Shown: positions 7,109-15,342 of the stretch, piece after piece
Layout of the letters: every line of letters begins with the position of its first letter
Position numbering within the stretch: position 1 is the first letter of the stretch
Origin: SpSt-501 sp037481615
GTDB lineage: Bacteria; Desulfobacterota; Desulfobacteria; Desulfobacterales; SpSt-501
Direction: 5' to 3' (one strand)
NCBI GenBank assembly: GCA_037481615.1
Contig: JBBFLI010000009.1
DNA: 64,000 nt
The notes under the pieces: generated by a model
Databases searched by the model: none
Told to the model about the DNA's origin: nothing
The model's input: the letters and a program-made list of their open reading frames with translations, nothing else
Translations under genes and position numbers: made by a program

Positions 7109-8362
7109 GTGTTTCTTTACCGGCAGAACGACCGCTACTTCGCGATGATCGCCGAGGGGCTCGAGGAGCTCGGCGCCGAGGAGTTGAAGCAGCTCGGCGC
7201 GAGAAACCTGCGGGCGACCTACCGGGGGCTCTATTTCGAGGCCGACCGGGCGGCCCTCTACCGCGTCAACTACCAGTCGCGGCTCGTCTCGCGCGTCCTC
7301 GCCCCGCTCGCCGCCTTCGCCTGCCACGAGCCGGAGGTCCTCTACCGGCAGGCACGCCAGATCCCCTGGCGGGAGATCTTCGGCGTGAGGGAGCGCTTTG
7401 CGGTCTTCGCCAATCTCGTGAACAGCAAGATGCGGCACTCGCGCTATGCCGCGCTCTGCGTGAAGGATGCGATCGTCGACTCCTTCCGCCAGGAAGTGGG
7501 CGAGCGGCCCGACGTCGAGCGGATCGACCCCGACGTCTGGATCGGGGTCTTCATCGAAAACAACCACGCCGTGATCAGCCTCGACACCTCGGGCGGACCG
7601 CTCCACCGCCGCGGCTACCGCAAGCGCGCCCTCGAGGCCCCGATGCAGGAGACGGTCGCCGCCGCGGCGATCCGCTTCGCGGAGTGGGACGGCGACACCC
7701 CGCTCGTCGACCCTTTCTGCGGCTCGGGGACGATCCTCGCCGAAGCCCTGATGCTCGCCTGCCGCATCCCGGCCGGGTACCTGCGCCCGCGCTTCGGGTT
7801 CGAGTTTCTGCCCGACTTCGACGCTCGCTGCTGGCGCGAAGTCAAGGAGGCGGCCGACCGCCGGATCCGCCCCCTCCCGGAGGGCCGCATCGCGGGAAGC
7901 GACATCTCGGCTGAGGCCGTGGCGTGCGCCGCCGAAAACCTGCGCCGCCTGCCCTACGGGGAGGCGGTGCGCCTCGAGCGGATCGATGCCCGCCGCCGGC
8001 GGGATCTCGCCGGCAAGGTGATCGTCTGCAACCCGCCCTACGGCATCCGCCTCGGGCAAAGGAGTTCTCTCCCCGCCTTCTACAAGAGCCTGGGAAATTT
8101 CCTGAAGCGGCGCTGCGCGGGGGCACGGGCGTTCCTCTACTTCGGCGAGCCGAGCCTCATCGGGCACCTGGGCCTGCGGCCCGCCTGGAGGAAGCCGCTG
8201 CGCGCGGGGGGTCTGGACGGCCGGCTCGCCGCCTTCGAGCTCTACGAGGGATCGCGCAAGAAGTCAGCGGAAGAAAAAGGCGAGGCCCACCAGGACCGCG
8301 GCGGCGAGCGCCCCCAGGGCGAAAAGAAGAAGCCTTCCCCGCCCCCTCCTCCCCCCGGGTAG
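7109..8362 (+). CDS. THUMP-domain class I SAM-dependent RNA methyltransferase
   Basis: A 417-residue protein starting at GTG (GGGGGAA ribosome site upstream). The N-terminal THUMP RNA-binding region (about 1-160) is followed by a Rossmann methyltransferase fold with DPFCGSGTILAEA (SAM-binding motif I, about 203-215) and NPPYGIRLG (motif IV, N6-adenine/N2-guanine type). It belongs to the RlmL/Trm14-like group that makes N2-methylguanine in rRNA or tRNA. The last 35 or so residues (KKSAEEKG...PPPPPPG) are low-complexity and overlap the opposite gene by 99 bases, so the tail is probably dispensable. Confidence 0.88.
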   Translation: MFLYRQNDRYFAMIAEGLEELGAEELKQLGARNLRATYRGLYFEADRAALYRVNYQSRLVSRVLAPLAAFACHEPEVLYRQARQIPWREIFGVRERFAVFANLVNSKMRHSRYAALCVKDAIVDSFRQEVGERPDVERIDPDVWIGVFIENNHAVISLDTSGGPLHRRGYRKRALEAPMQETVAAAAIRFAEWDGDTPLVDPFCGSGTILAEALMLACRIPAGYLRPRFGFEFLPDFDARCWREVKEAADRRIRPLPEGRIAGSDISAEAVACAAENLRRLPYGEAVRLERIDARRRRDLAGKVIVCNPPYGIRLGQRSSLPAFYKSLGNFLKRRCAGARAFLYFGEPSLIGHLGLRPAWRKPLRAGGLDGRLAAFELYEGSRKKSAEEKGEAHQDRGGERPQGEKKKPSPPPPPPG

Positions 8363-9244
8363 GGCCTCGCGCCGCGAGGCGATCGACTGCGCGACGGGCG
8401 AGGGCTCGGGCGCCGTGCGATCCGCCCCCTCCTCGAGTTCGAGGGCGACCGTGAGATCGCGCGTGCACTCGCGGACGGTGTCGGCGCCGATCGTTTCGCA
8501 GTTCCCGCTGAAGCCGTAGAGGAGCGCGTGGCCGCAGAGGATGTTGATCAGCCGCGGCACACCGTGGGTGAGGCGGTGGATCTCGCCCAGGGCCTCCTCG
8601 GTGAAGAGCGGCGCAATTCTCCCGGCGACCTCGAGGCGGTGCGCGATGTAGCGGCGGGTTTCCTCGGCGGTGAAGGGCTCGATGCGGTAGTAGGCGCTGA
8701 CCGCCGCGAGCAGATCGCGGTTTTCCTCGCGCGCGAGCATCTGGTCGAACTCGAGCTGCCCCAGAAAGAAGACCTTGAGCAGTCTCCGGCCGGCGAGCTC
8801 GATCCGGGCGAGATCCACCGCCTCGTGGAGCAGCGCCGCATTGAGCCGCTGGGCCTCGTCGATGATGATCAGGACCTTCCGGTAGGAAGAGAAGGCTTCG
8901 AGCAGAAACCGCCGCAGCCGCGTGTGGAACTCCTCCCGGTTTTCGAAGGAGCCCTCGATCCCGAACTCGACGGCCAGGAGGTTGAGAAAATCGAGCGGCG
9001 TGAGATCGGGGTCGTGGATCGTGACGAAGATCGCCGCCACCTCGTCCAGCCGGACGAGGTGGCGGATGAGGGTCGTCTTGCCGGTCCCGATGTCGCCGGT
9101 CACGACGACCGGGCCGTCACGCTCGAGGATCCCCTCCTTCAGCGTCTCCAGCGCGGCGGCGTGCTTGTCGCTCAGCCAGAGGAAGGCGGGGTCGGGCTGG
9201 ATGCTGAAGGGCTCCCGCGCCAGACCGTAGCGGGATGCGTACAA
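8264..9244 (-). CDS. ExeA-like AAA ATPase with C-terminal membrane anchor
   Basis: A 326-residue protein. YGLAREPFSIQPDP (residues 6-19) is the classic ExeA/GspA N-terminus. Walker A is GDIGTGKTT (50-58) and Walker B is VLIIIDEAQ (about 119-127). A single hydrophobic helix closes the protein (about 303-323, followed by FFFR), so it is tail-anchored with no periplasmic domain. The ExeA-SPOR protein at 4992-6329 shares the ATPase plan but adds a wall-binding tail. The pair may act in one envelope machine, or have arisen by duplication. Its 3' end overlaps the methyltransferase on the other strand. Confidence 0.85.
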   Translation of the reverse strand: MYASRYGLAREPFSIQPDPAFLWLSDKHAAALETLKEGILERDGPVVVTGDIGTGKTTLIRHLVRLDEVAAIFVTIHDPDLTPLDFLNLLAVEFGIEGSFENREEFHTRLRRFLLEAFSSYRKVLIIIDEAQRLNAALLHEAVDLARIELAGRRLLKVFFLGQLEFDQMLAREENRDLLAAVSAYYRIEPFTAEETRRYIAHRLEVAGRIAPLFTEEALGEIHRLTHGVPRLINILCGHALLYGFSGNCETIGADTVRECTRDLTVALELEEGADRTAPEPSPVAQSIASRREALPGGRRGRGRLLLFALGALAAAVLVGLAFFFR

Positions 9245-9260
9245 GGCAAGCGCCCTCCCC

Positions 9261-9968
9261 TCAGGGCCTGGGCACGGGGATCTTGATGCCGGGCGGCAGC
9301 TCGATCGGGAAGCCCGGGGAGGAGGGTTTCCCGCCCTTGGCGGGCGGCTCGGGAGGCGCCTCCTCGCCCATCAGCTCGATCAGGCTGCCGACGCGGGCGT
9401 ATCCCGCCGGCACCTCGAAGAGGGAGGCCGCGGGTTTGCCGGGCTGGATCTTCCGCAGCTCGGTCGTCTCGCCCCCCTCGCCCCGGGTGCGCAGGGGCAT
9501 GTCGAAGCGCGGCGATTGCCACACGAGCATGCGGTCGCGCTTGCGGAAGCCCATGACCTCGATCTCGGTTTCGATTTCCTTCTTGCGGCAGGCATAGCCG
9601 CTCACCGTCTCTTCGCCGAGGTCCTTCTCCTTCTTGCCCTTGAGGTAGGACGCCCCGAGCCGGCCGAGCTCGGCCTCGTCGGCCTCGTTTTCGAAGAAGC
9701 TCTTGCGGCCGGGGTTGAGGTAGACGATCTTCTTCTTGTCCGGCCGGTAGATCATGACCAGTTTTTCCTCGGCGTCGGGCATGAAATTTTCGATGCGCAG
9801 CTTGCCGCCGAGCGCGTGGATCGGGCTCTCGTGCAGCGTCTTCCCCTCCGGCGAGAGGGTCACTTGCAGCGCGCTGAAATCGGTGATCTTCTGGGCCGAG
9901 GCCGCCCCGGAGAAAACCAGGCAACATCCCACAAGGAAAACGACGACGCCGAGCCACCTGCGAGCCAT
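9261..9968 (-). CDS. secreted DUF4412-like protein
   Basis: About 235 residues from the ATG at 9968, chosen over an upstream ATG because an AGGAGA site precedes it. A signal peptide is clear (MARRWLGVVVFLVGCCLVFSG, cleaved near AASAQ). The mature part (FSALQVTLSPEGK, KLRIENFMPD, MIYRPDKKKIVYLNPGRKSF, GYACRKKEIE) has the lipoprotein-carrier-like beta pattern of DUF4412 proteins, periplasmic proteins of unknown function. The C-terminus is proline-rich. It lies 16 bases downstream of the ExeA gene start but is transcribed ahead of it, so the two probably form an operon. Confidence 0.75.
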   Translation of the reverse strand: MARRWLGVVVFLVGCCLVFSGAASAQKITDFSALQVTLSPEGKTLHESPIHALGGKLRIENFMPDAEEKLVMIYRPDKKKIVYLNPGRKSFFENEADEAELGRLGASYLKGKKEKDLGEETVSGYACRKKEIETEIEVMGFRKRDRMLVWQSPRFDMPLRTRGEGGETTELRKIQPGKPAASLFEVPAGYARVGSLIELMGEEAPPEPPAKGGKPSSPGFPIELPPGIKIPVPRP

Positions 9969-10039
9969 GAAAAGTCTCCTTTCCCGCGCTTTTTCCGCCC
10001 CTAAGGAAGCAGTCCACCGCATGATTCTTCAAAGTAAAG

Positions 10040-10068
10040 ATTCTACCCCTCCCCAGCCGGACTTGCAA
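10040..10068 (-). promoter_or_regulatory. sigma-70-type promoter for the DUF4412-ExeA operon
   Basis: The minus strand reads TTGCAA (10063-10068), a 17-base spacer and TAGAAT (10040-10045), about 70 bases before the DUF4412 start. It is back to back with the plus-strand promoter at 10089-10117. Confidence 0.6.
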
Positions 10069-10088
10069 GCGCGCCCGAAGAGCCGATT

Positions 10089-10117
10089 TTGACGGCGCAA
10101 GCATTTCATACTATGCT
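10089..10117 (+). promoter_or_regulatory. sigma-70-type promoter for the PERR-protein/ADP-ribosylglycohydrolase/rfbD operon
   Basis: TTGACG (10089-10094), a 17-base spacer and TATGCT (10112-10117) lie about 45 bases before the first gene of the plus-strand operon. Good match and spacing. Confidence 0.65.
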
Positions 10118-10162
10118 GAGTCGAGGAATTTCCCCGACCCCCTTCGACCCAGGAGCGATGCG

Positions 10163-10510
10163 ATGGCCTTTCGCCGCCTCGACCAGACGGGCCCGGCCGG
10201 CCGCCAGAGCCCGGAGCGGCGCTCGGGCTTGAACCGGCGCTGGATCAAGGCCCCGTGGGACGGGCCCGAACGTCGGCGCGGCGAAGACCGCCGGCGCGGG
10301 GAACCCCCGCCGGGCGAGCCGGAAAAGACGGCCTTCGCCCCCGTGGGGGATCCCCGTCAACTCGAAGAGCTTGCCGTCTCGACGGCGTTGCACCTGGAGG
10401 CCCTGATCCGGCTTCTGATCCAGAAGGGGGTGCTCTCGCCGGGCGAGCTGGACGAGGCGCTCGCGCGGCTGCGTTCCGAATACAAGCCGCTGCCCTACGA
10501 AAAACGATGA
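10163..10510 (+). CDS. hypothetical protein with PERRxGxDRR-type motif
   Basis: A 115-residue protein. The first half is basic and Pro/Arg-rich with two related boxes, SPERRSGLNRRW (about 16-27) and GPERRRGEDRRRG (about 34-46), a motif seen in many small proteins of Deltaproteobacteria. The second half is helical (LHLEALIRLLIQKGVLSPGELDEAL), like the 'LLxxKGxLTxEE' helices of other small regulators. The stop overlaps the next gene's ATG (ATGA), so it is translationally coupled to the ADP-ribosylglycohydrolase. Function unknown. Confidence 0.7.
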   Translation: MAFRRLDQTGPAGRQSPERRSGLNRRWIKAPWDGPERRRGEDRRRGEPPPGEPEKTAFAPVGDPRQLEELAVSTALHLEALIRLLIQKGVLSPGELDEALARLRSEYKPLPYEKR

Positions 10511-11439
10511 ACGAGACCGACGAGACCCGCGCCCGCTTCCTCGTGCTTTCCTCCTTCGCCGCGGACGCGCTCGCCCTCGGGGCGCATTGGATCTACGACC
10601 CCGCACGCATCCGGCGCGAGTTCGGCCGGGTGCAGGATCTCACCGACCCGCGGCCGCCGACCTATCACCCCCACCGGAAAAGGGGCGAGTTCACCCACTA
10701 CGGCGACCAGGCGCTCGTCCTTCTGCGCTCGCTCGCCGAGCGGGGGGGCTTCGACGAGGAGCATTTCAGCGGCAGATGGAGGGCCCTCTTTCAGGGCTAC
10801 ACGGGCTACGTGGACAGCGCGACCCGCCGCACGCTCGAAAACCTCGCCGCCGGCATGCCGCCCGCCGAAGCCGGCTCCGACTCCGGGGACCTGGGTGGGG
10901 CGGCCCGCATCGCACCGCTCGCCTTCGCGCTCCGCAACCGGCCCGATGAACTCTCCCGCGCCGTTCGGCGACAGACCGCGCTCACCCACCGGCACGCCGA
11001 AGTCGTAGCCGCCGCGGCCCTGCTCGCGCGCCTCGCCCTCGAGGCCCTCGCGGGGAAGCGACCCACGGAGGTTCTCTCCGAGCTTGCCGCGGACCCCGCA
11101 ACCGAAGAGCGGCTGCGCCGGGCGATCCGCGAGGGGCTCGCGAGCGCAACCGAGGAAACCCTCCCCGCCATCCTCCGCTTCGGCCAGGCCTGCGGGGTGG
11201 AGAGCGCCTTCCCCGCCACCGTGCACCTCATCGCCCGCTACGAGGAAAACCCGGTGGAGGGGCTCATCGAGAACGTCATGGCCGGGGGCGACTCCGCGGC
11301 GCGCGGGCTTGCGGCCGGCATGGTCTTCGGGGCCTGGAAAGGGGCGGCGGCCGTGCGCGGAAGCTGGGTCGCGGGAATGAAGGCCGCAGGCGAGATCGAG
11401 GAGCTCCTCGATCGGCTCGAACGGGTGCGGCCGCGATGA
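10507..11439 (+). CDS. ADP-ribosylglycohydrolase family protein
   Basis: A 310-residue all-helical protein. The ADALALGAHWIYDP segment (about 19-32) matches the N-terminal metal-binding GDALG-like motif, and AGGDSAARGLAAGMVFGA (about 258-275) is the C-terminal one. FTHYGDQALVLLRSL lies between. The family removes ADP-ribose from proteins or small molecules with two Mg ions. This AHWIYD subgroup is poorly characterised and its substrate is unknown. The start and stop overlap both neighbours by 4 bases, so the three genes are tightly coupled. Confidence 0.85.
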   Translation: MNETDETRARFLVLSSFAADALALGAHWIYDPARIRREFGRVQDLTDPRPPTYHPHRKRGEFTHYGDQALVLLRSLAERGGFDEEHFSGRWRALFQGYTGYVDSATRRTLENLAAGMPPAEAGSDSGDLGGAARIAPLAFALRNRPDELSRAVRRQTALTHRHAEVVAAAALLARLALEALAGKRPTEVLSELAADPATEERLRRAIREGLASATEETLPAILRFGQACGVESAFPATVHLIARYEENPVEGLIENVMAGGDSAARGLAAGMVFGAWKGAAAVRGSWVAGMKAAGEIEELLDRLERVRPR

Positions 11440-12335
11440 GGGTCCTGCTCACGGGGGGGATCGGCCAACTGGGCAGCGAGCTCCGCCCCCGCCTTGCGGA
11501 AATGGGCTGGGAGGTCATCGCCCCGGGGCCCGAGGAGCTCGACCTCGCCCGGCCCGAGGCGATCGATTCCTTCTGGGCGGAGACCCGGCCGGGGCTGGTG
11601 ATCAACGCCGCGGCCTACACGGCCGTCGACCGCGCCGAAAGCGAGCCCGGTCAAGCCTTCGCCGTGAACGCCGACGCCCCGGCGCGGCTCGCCCGGCTCT
11701 GCCGCGACGCCGGCGCGGGCCTCGTCCACGTCTCGACCGATTACGTCTTCGACGGGACGAAAACCACCCCCTACACCGAGGACGACCCCGTAAACCCGCT
11801 CGGGGTCTACGGCCGGAGCAAGGCTGCAGGCGAAGAGGCGGTGCGCGCCCTCTGCCCGCGTCACGTGGTCATCCGCACCTCTTGGCTCTACAGCGCCCAC
11901 GGCGCAAACTTCGTGAAGACGGTGCTGCGACTCGCCGCCGAGCGGGAAGTCCTGCGCATCGTGGACGACCAACGGGGCTGCCCCACGAGTGCCGCCGACC
12001 TGGCGCAGGCGATCGCCGCCATCGCCCGGCGGCTCGGGCAAGGGGCCGGCTCCATCCTCCCCTGGGGCCTCTACCACTATTGCGGGCGGGGGGAGACGAC
12101 CTGGTATGGCTTCGCCCGCGAGATCCTCGGCCTGATCCAGGAACGCGGGCTGGCGCGCGGCGTCCGCGTGCTGCCCATCTCCACCGCCGAATACCCCACC
12201 CCGGCCCGACGCCCGGCCTACTCCGTCCTCGATTGCCGACGGATCGAGGCCGCCTTCGATCTGCGCCGCCCCCTCTGGACGGAGAGCCTCGCCCGGGTGA
12301 TCGCGCAGCTGCTCGCCGCCCCGGGCGCCGCCTGA
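11436..12335 (+). CDS. rfbD: dTDP-4-dehydrorhamnose reductase
   Basis: A 299-residue SDR-superfamily enzyme. GGIGQLG (residues 7-13) binds NAD(P)H, INAAAYTAVDRAE is the family signature near residue 65, STDYVFDG (about 106-113) and YGRSKAAGE (about 129-137) carry the catalytic Thr/Ser, Tyr and Lys. It reduces dTDP-4-dehydrorhamnose to dTDP-L-rhamnose for O-antigen, glycan or flagellin glycosylation. Length is normal. No other rhamnose pathway genes are in the window, so it is separated from rfbA/B/C here. Confidence 0.92.
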   Translation: MRVLLTGGIGQLGSELRPRLAEMGWEVIAPGPEELDLARPEAIDSFWAETRPGLVINAAAYTAVDRAESEPGQAFAVNADAPARLARLCRDAGAGLVHVSTDYVFDGTKTTPYTEDDPVNPLGVYGRSKAAGEEAVRALCPRHVVIRTSWLYSAHGANFVKTVLRLAAEREVLRIVDDQRGCPTSAADLAQAIAAIARRLGQGAGSILPWGLYHYCGRGETTWYGFAREILGLIQERGLARGVRVLPISTAEYPTPARRPAYSVLDCRRIEAAFDLRRPLWTESLARVIAQLLAAPGAA

Positions 12336-12415
12336 GGGGCTGCCCCCCAAACCTTCAGACGAAGATAACCTACCGCCATTATTCAATATAAATTCAACGT
12401 CGCCCCTTGCGGCGC

Positions 12416-12445
12416 TTGACCGGGAAAGCGGGGTCATTTTAGAAT
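12416..12445 (+). promoter_or_regulatory. sigma-70-type promoter for the sigma-54 activator operon
   Basis: TTGACC (12416-12421), an 18-base spacer and TAGAAT (12440-12445). It overlaps an in-frame ATG at 12444, which argues that translation starts instead at 12504. A short GGGG-CTG-CCCC hairpin just after rfbD (near 12336-12347) may end the previous transcript. Confidence 0.6.
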
Positions 12446-12503
12446 GAAGATGGAGCGGGTCGCCTGCCGGCCCGCCCGAGTTCTTCGCGGACGGCAAGGA
12501 TCC

Positions 12504-13904
12504 ATGGAATCCATCCCCGAACCCAACCCCCCGCTGCTCGTCGTCGACGACGACGAGGGGCTGTTGCACAGCATCCAGGCCACGCTCCTGAGCGCGGGCC
12601 TGCCCGAGCCGGCCCTCGTCTCGGACAGCCGGCGGGTGCTCGAGATTCTTCGCGCCCACCGGCCGCCGCTCGTGTTGCTCGACCTCGTCATGCCGCATCT
12701 CGGCGGCGTGGATCTCCTGAAGCAGATCAAGGAGGAATTCCCGGAAACCGACTGCATCGTCGTGAGCGCGGTCGACGACGTCGCCACCGCCGTCACCGCC
12801 ATGCGCGCGGGGGCCGGCGATTACCTCGTCAAGCCGATCGAGCCCGAGAAGCTCACCGCCCTCGTCCGCAACCACCTCGAGCGGCGCCGCCTGCAGAACC
12901 AGATCTCGCAGCTCGGCCGCAAGCGCGTCTTCGAAAACCTCCAGCACCCCGAGGCCTTCAGCCGCCTGATCGCCGAGGACGAGTCGATGGCGGTCGTCTT
13001 CCACCAGGTCGAGGCGGTGGCGGGCACGGACTACAACGTCGTGATCAGCGGCGAGTCGGGGACCGGAAAAGAGATGATCGCGCGGGTGATCCACCAGCTG
13101 AGCCGTCGCGCCGACCACCCCTTCTACGCCGTCAACATGGCCTCTTTCAGCAAGACCCTTTTCGAGGACGAGTTCTTCGGCCATGCCAAGGGGGCCTACA
13201 CCGACGCCGGCGCCGAGCGCCGCGGCTTCTTCGAGGCGGCGAACGGCGGGACCCTTTTCCTCGATGAGATCACCGAGCTCGACCCGGGGTTGCAGGCGAA
13301 GCTGTTGCGGGTGATCGAGGAGCGGGAGTTCTACCGCCTGGGCAGCACCGAGGTGCGCAACGTCGACGTGCGCATCATCGCCGCCACCAACCGGGACATC
13401 TCCGAGGAGATCCTGCGCGGCCGCTTCCGCGCCGACCTCTTCTACCGCATCAACACCTACAACATCCGCATCCCGCCGCTGCGCGAGCGCAGCAAGGACA
13501 TTCTTCCGCTCGCCCGCCACTTTCTGCGGGTCCACGCCGAGGCGAACCACAAGAAAATCGCCGATCTCGAGCCGGATCTCTGCGAGCGGCTGCTCGGCTA
13601 TTCCTTCCCGGGGAACGTGCGCGAACTCGAAAACATGATCGCCGCCGCGGTGCTCCTGGAAAAGGGCAAACGGCTCTCCCTCGACTCGATGCGTTCGCTT
13701 CTGCCCTACGAGGGGCCTGAGCGCAGGAAGCGCGTCGAGCTGCTCACGCTCGAGGAGGTCGAGCGCCGCCACATCGAGCGGGTGCTCCAGGCGACCGGCG
13801 GCAACCGGCCCCAGGCGGCGCGGATCCTCGGCATCAACGTCTCGACGATCTACCGCAAGATCGAAAAGTACCGCATCGCCGACCGGGAGGGGAAACCCAC
13901 ATGA
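12504..13904 (+). CDS. sigma-54-dependent response regulator (NtrC family)
   Basis: A 466-residue protein. REC domain (about 9-125; acidic pocket VVDDDEG, phospho-Asp in VLLDLVMPHLGG), AAA+ domain (about 150-395) with Walker A GESGTGKE, the sigma-54 contact loop as GAYTDA instead of the usual GAFTGA, Walker B GGTLFLDEI and arginine-finger region RADLFYRIN, then a Fis-type HTH (GGNRPQAARILGINVSTIYRKI). It activates sigma-54 promoters when phosphorylated. Likely targets are the -24/-12 elements of the flagellar genes and the small RNA at 19.5 kb, but this is inference. The next REC gene overlaps it by 4 bases. Confidence 0.93.
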   Translation: MESIPEPNPPLLVVDDDEGLLHSIQATLLSAGLPEPALVSDSRRVLEILRAHRPPLVLLDLVMPHLGGVDLLKQIKEEFPETDCIVVSAVDDVATAVTAMRAGAGDYLVKPIEPEKLTALVRNHLERRRLQNQISQLGRKRVFENLQHPEAFSRLIAEDESMAVVFHQVEAVAGTDYNVVISGESGTGKEMIARVIHQLSRRADHPFYAVNMASFSKTLFEDEFFGHAKGAYTDAGAERRGFFEAANGGTLFLDEITELDPGLQAKLLRVIEEREFYRLGSTEVRNVDVRIIAATNRDISEEILRGRFRADLFYRINTYNIRIPPLRERSKDILPLARHFLRVHAEANHKKIADLEPDLCERLLGYSFPGNVRELENMIAAAVLLEKGKRLSLDSMRSLLPYEGPERRKRVELLTLEEVERRHIERVLQATGGNRPQAARILGINVSTIYRKIEKYRIADREGKPT

Positions 13905-14392
13905 GAAGCAAGCTCGAGCCGCGCCCCGCCGCCGGCGGCGTCCGGGGCGAGAGCCTGGATGTTCTCATCCTCGACGACGACCCGGGGATCGCCGGGGTCC
14001 TTCGCGAGCTGATCGAATCCTTCTACAGCTGGGGCCGCGTCTTCGCCTTCGATCGGCCCGAGGAGGCGGTCGCCTGGTGCCGCAAGCGGGAGGCGGGGGT
14101 GGCGATCTTCGTCGTGGACGTCTTCCTCCGCGGGACGAGCGGCTTTTTCTTCCTCGACTCGATCGAGGAGAAATTCCCCGCGGCGCACGAGGATGCGATC
14201 ATGATCTGCGGCCGCGCGAGCGAGGACGTGGTCGACATGTGCCTCGCCTCGAACGTGACCTACCTCCTCGAAAAGCCCGTCAAGCCCTATGCGCTGCAGC
14301 TCGCCGTGCGCACCATCACCTCGAAATACCTGAACTTCGCCAAGCGGCTGCTCGCCGACCCCGCTTTCGCGCGGCAGGTCGCCCTTCTCTGA
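13901..14392 (+). CDS. single-domain response regulator
   Basis: A 163-residue protein whose body is one REC domain: LDVLILDDDPGIAG (acidic pocket), FVVDVFLRGTSG (phospho-Asp in VVD), and YLLEKPVKP with the conserved Lys. A helical tail of about 25 residues follows. It has no output domain, so it should act by protein contact, for example as a phosphate sink or partner for the coupled sigma-54 activator. The ATGA overlap with the upstream gene implies coordinated expression. Confidence 0.88.
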   Translation: MRSKLEPRPAAGGVRGESLDVLILDDDPGIAGVLRELIESFYSWGRVFAFDRPEEAVAWCRKREAGVAIFVVDVFLRGTSGFFFLDSIEEKFPAAHEDAIMICGRASEDVVDMCLASNVTYLLEKPVKPYALQLAVRTITSKYLNFAKRLLADPAFARQVALL

Positions 14393-14406
14393 GTCGCCCC
14401 CCCCGG

Positions 14407-15342
14407 CTAGAGGGAGAGCACCAGACCCTCGCGGGCGAAGATCACCTCGGGCCCGCCCGGTACCGGCGCTTCGCCGATCCGGGCGGCGAGCCGGTCGAGA
14501 TCGTCGTCGCTGCGTTGCGGGTCGTGGTGCACGAGGGCGAGCCTTCGCACGCGGGCGTCCGCGGCCGTGCGGATCGCCTCTTCGATCGCGGAGTGCCCCC
14601 AGCCGACCCGCCCGCCACGATATTCCTCCTCGGTGTACTGGCCGTCGTGGATCAACAGGTCGGCGTCCCGGAAGAAGGCGGAAAGCCGTGCGGCGGCCTC
14701 GGCGGCCGCCGCCTCGCCTTCCCGGGCCATGAGCTCGTCGTAGCGCGGGTCCGCGGGGTCGGTCACGAAGACGTTGCGAAAGGGCTCGTGATCGAAGGCC
14801 GTGCAGAGCACCCGGCCCGCGCAGGCGATCCGGTAGCCGAGACAGAGCAGCGGGTGGTTCAGGTAGGCGGCGGAGACGAGGATCCCGTCGCCCAGGTCGT
14901 AGGTGCCCTCGCGCAGGTCCACGTAGGCGATTTCGGCGGCGAGTTCCACCTGCCGCACCGGGAAATAGCGGTACGACATCTGCCCGCCGATCACCTCCTC
15001 GAGCCGATCCTGGAGCGAGATCGCCGGGCCGTAGACGGTGAGCCGGGTCTCGCGACGATAGAGCGGCCGAAAGAAGGGAAAGCCGAGGATGTGGTCGAGA
15101 TGCGTGTGCGAGAGGAGCAGATCGACCGTGACCTTGCCCGCGCGGCTTGCCAGGCGATCGCCCAGCCGCCTCAGGCCGGATCCGGCGTCCAAGATGAGGA
15201 GGCGCCCGGCCGCCGGGACCTCGACCCCGATGCAGAGGGTCTCCCCGCCGTATCGGGTGGTTGCGGGGCCGGGGACGGGGATCGAGCCGCGGACCCCCCA
15301 GAAGGTGACGCGGAGCGCCTCAGTTGCGGCCGGCGATTTCAA
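14407..15342 (-). CDS. MBL-fold metallo-hydrolase (beta-lactamase-like)
   Basis: About 311 residues. LRVTFWGVRGSIPVPG opens a family often annotated as PhnP/RNase Z-like or cAMP phosphodiesterase-like; RYGGETLCIGVE, HTHLDH (zinc ligands), FDHEP and HDGQYTEEEY follow. The enzyme is a cytoplasmic metal-dependent hydrolase; in signalling operons such proteins may cleave cyclic nucleotides. No ATG fits the conserved start: a TTG at 15342, within the 3' end of the HDOD gene, is the best candidate, giving an overlap of 23 bases. It ends the accessory signalling operon, converging on the response regulator. Confidence 0.82.
   Translation of the reverse strand: MKSPAATEALRVTFWGVRGSIPVPGPATTRYGGETLCIGVEVPAAGRLLILDAGSGLRRLGDRLASRAGKVTVDLLLSHTHLDHILGFPFFRPLYRRETRLTVYGPAISLQDRLEEVIGGQMSYRYFPVRQVELAAEIAYVDLREGTYDLGDGILVSAAYLNHPLLCLGYRIACAGRVLCTAFDHEPFRNVFVTDPADPRYDELMAREGEAAAAEAAARLSAFFRDADLLIHDGQYTEEEYRGGRVGWGHSAIEEAIRTAADARVRRLALVHHDPQRSDDDLDRLAARIGEAPVPGGPEVIFAREGLVLSL

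Noticed and set aside
12444..12503. Upstream ATG at 12444 as start of the sigma-54 activator
   Set aside because: It overlaps the -10 box of the best promoter, and the added 20 residues are unlike REC proteins.
11238..13772. 844-residue minus-strand frame
   Set aside because: Antisense to rfbD and the sigma-54 activator, both with intact motifs.
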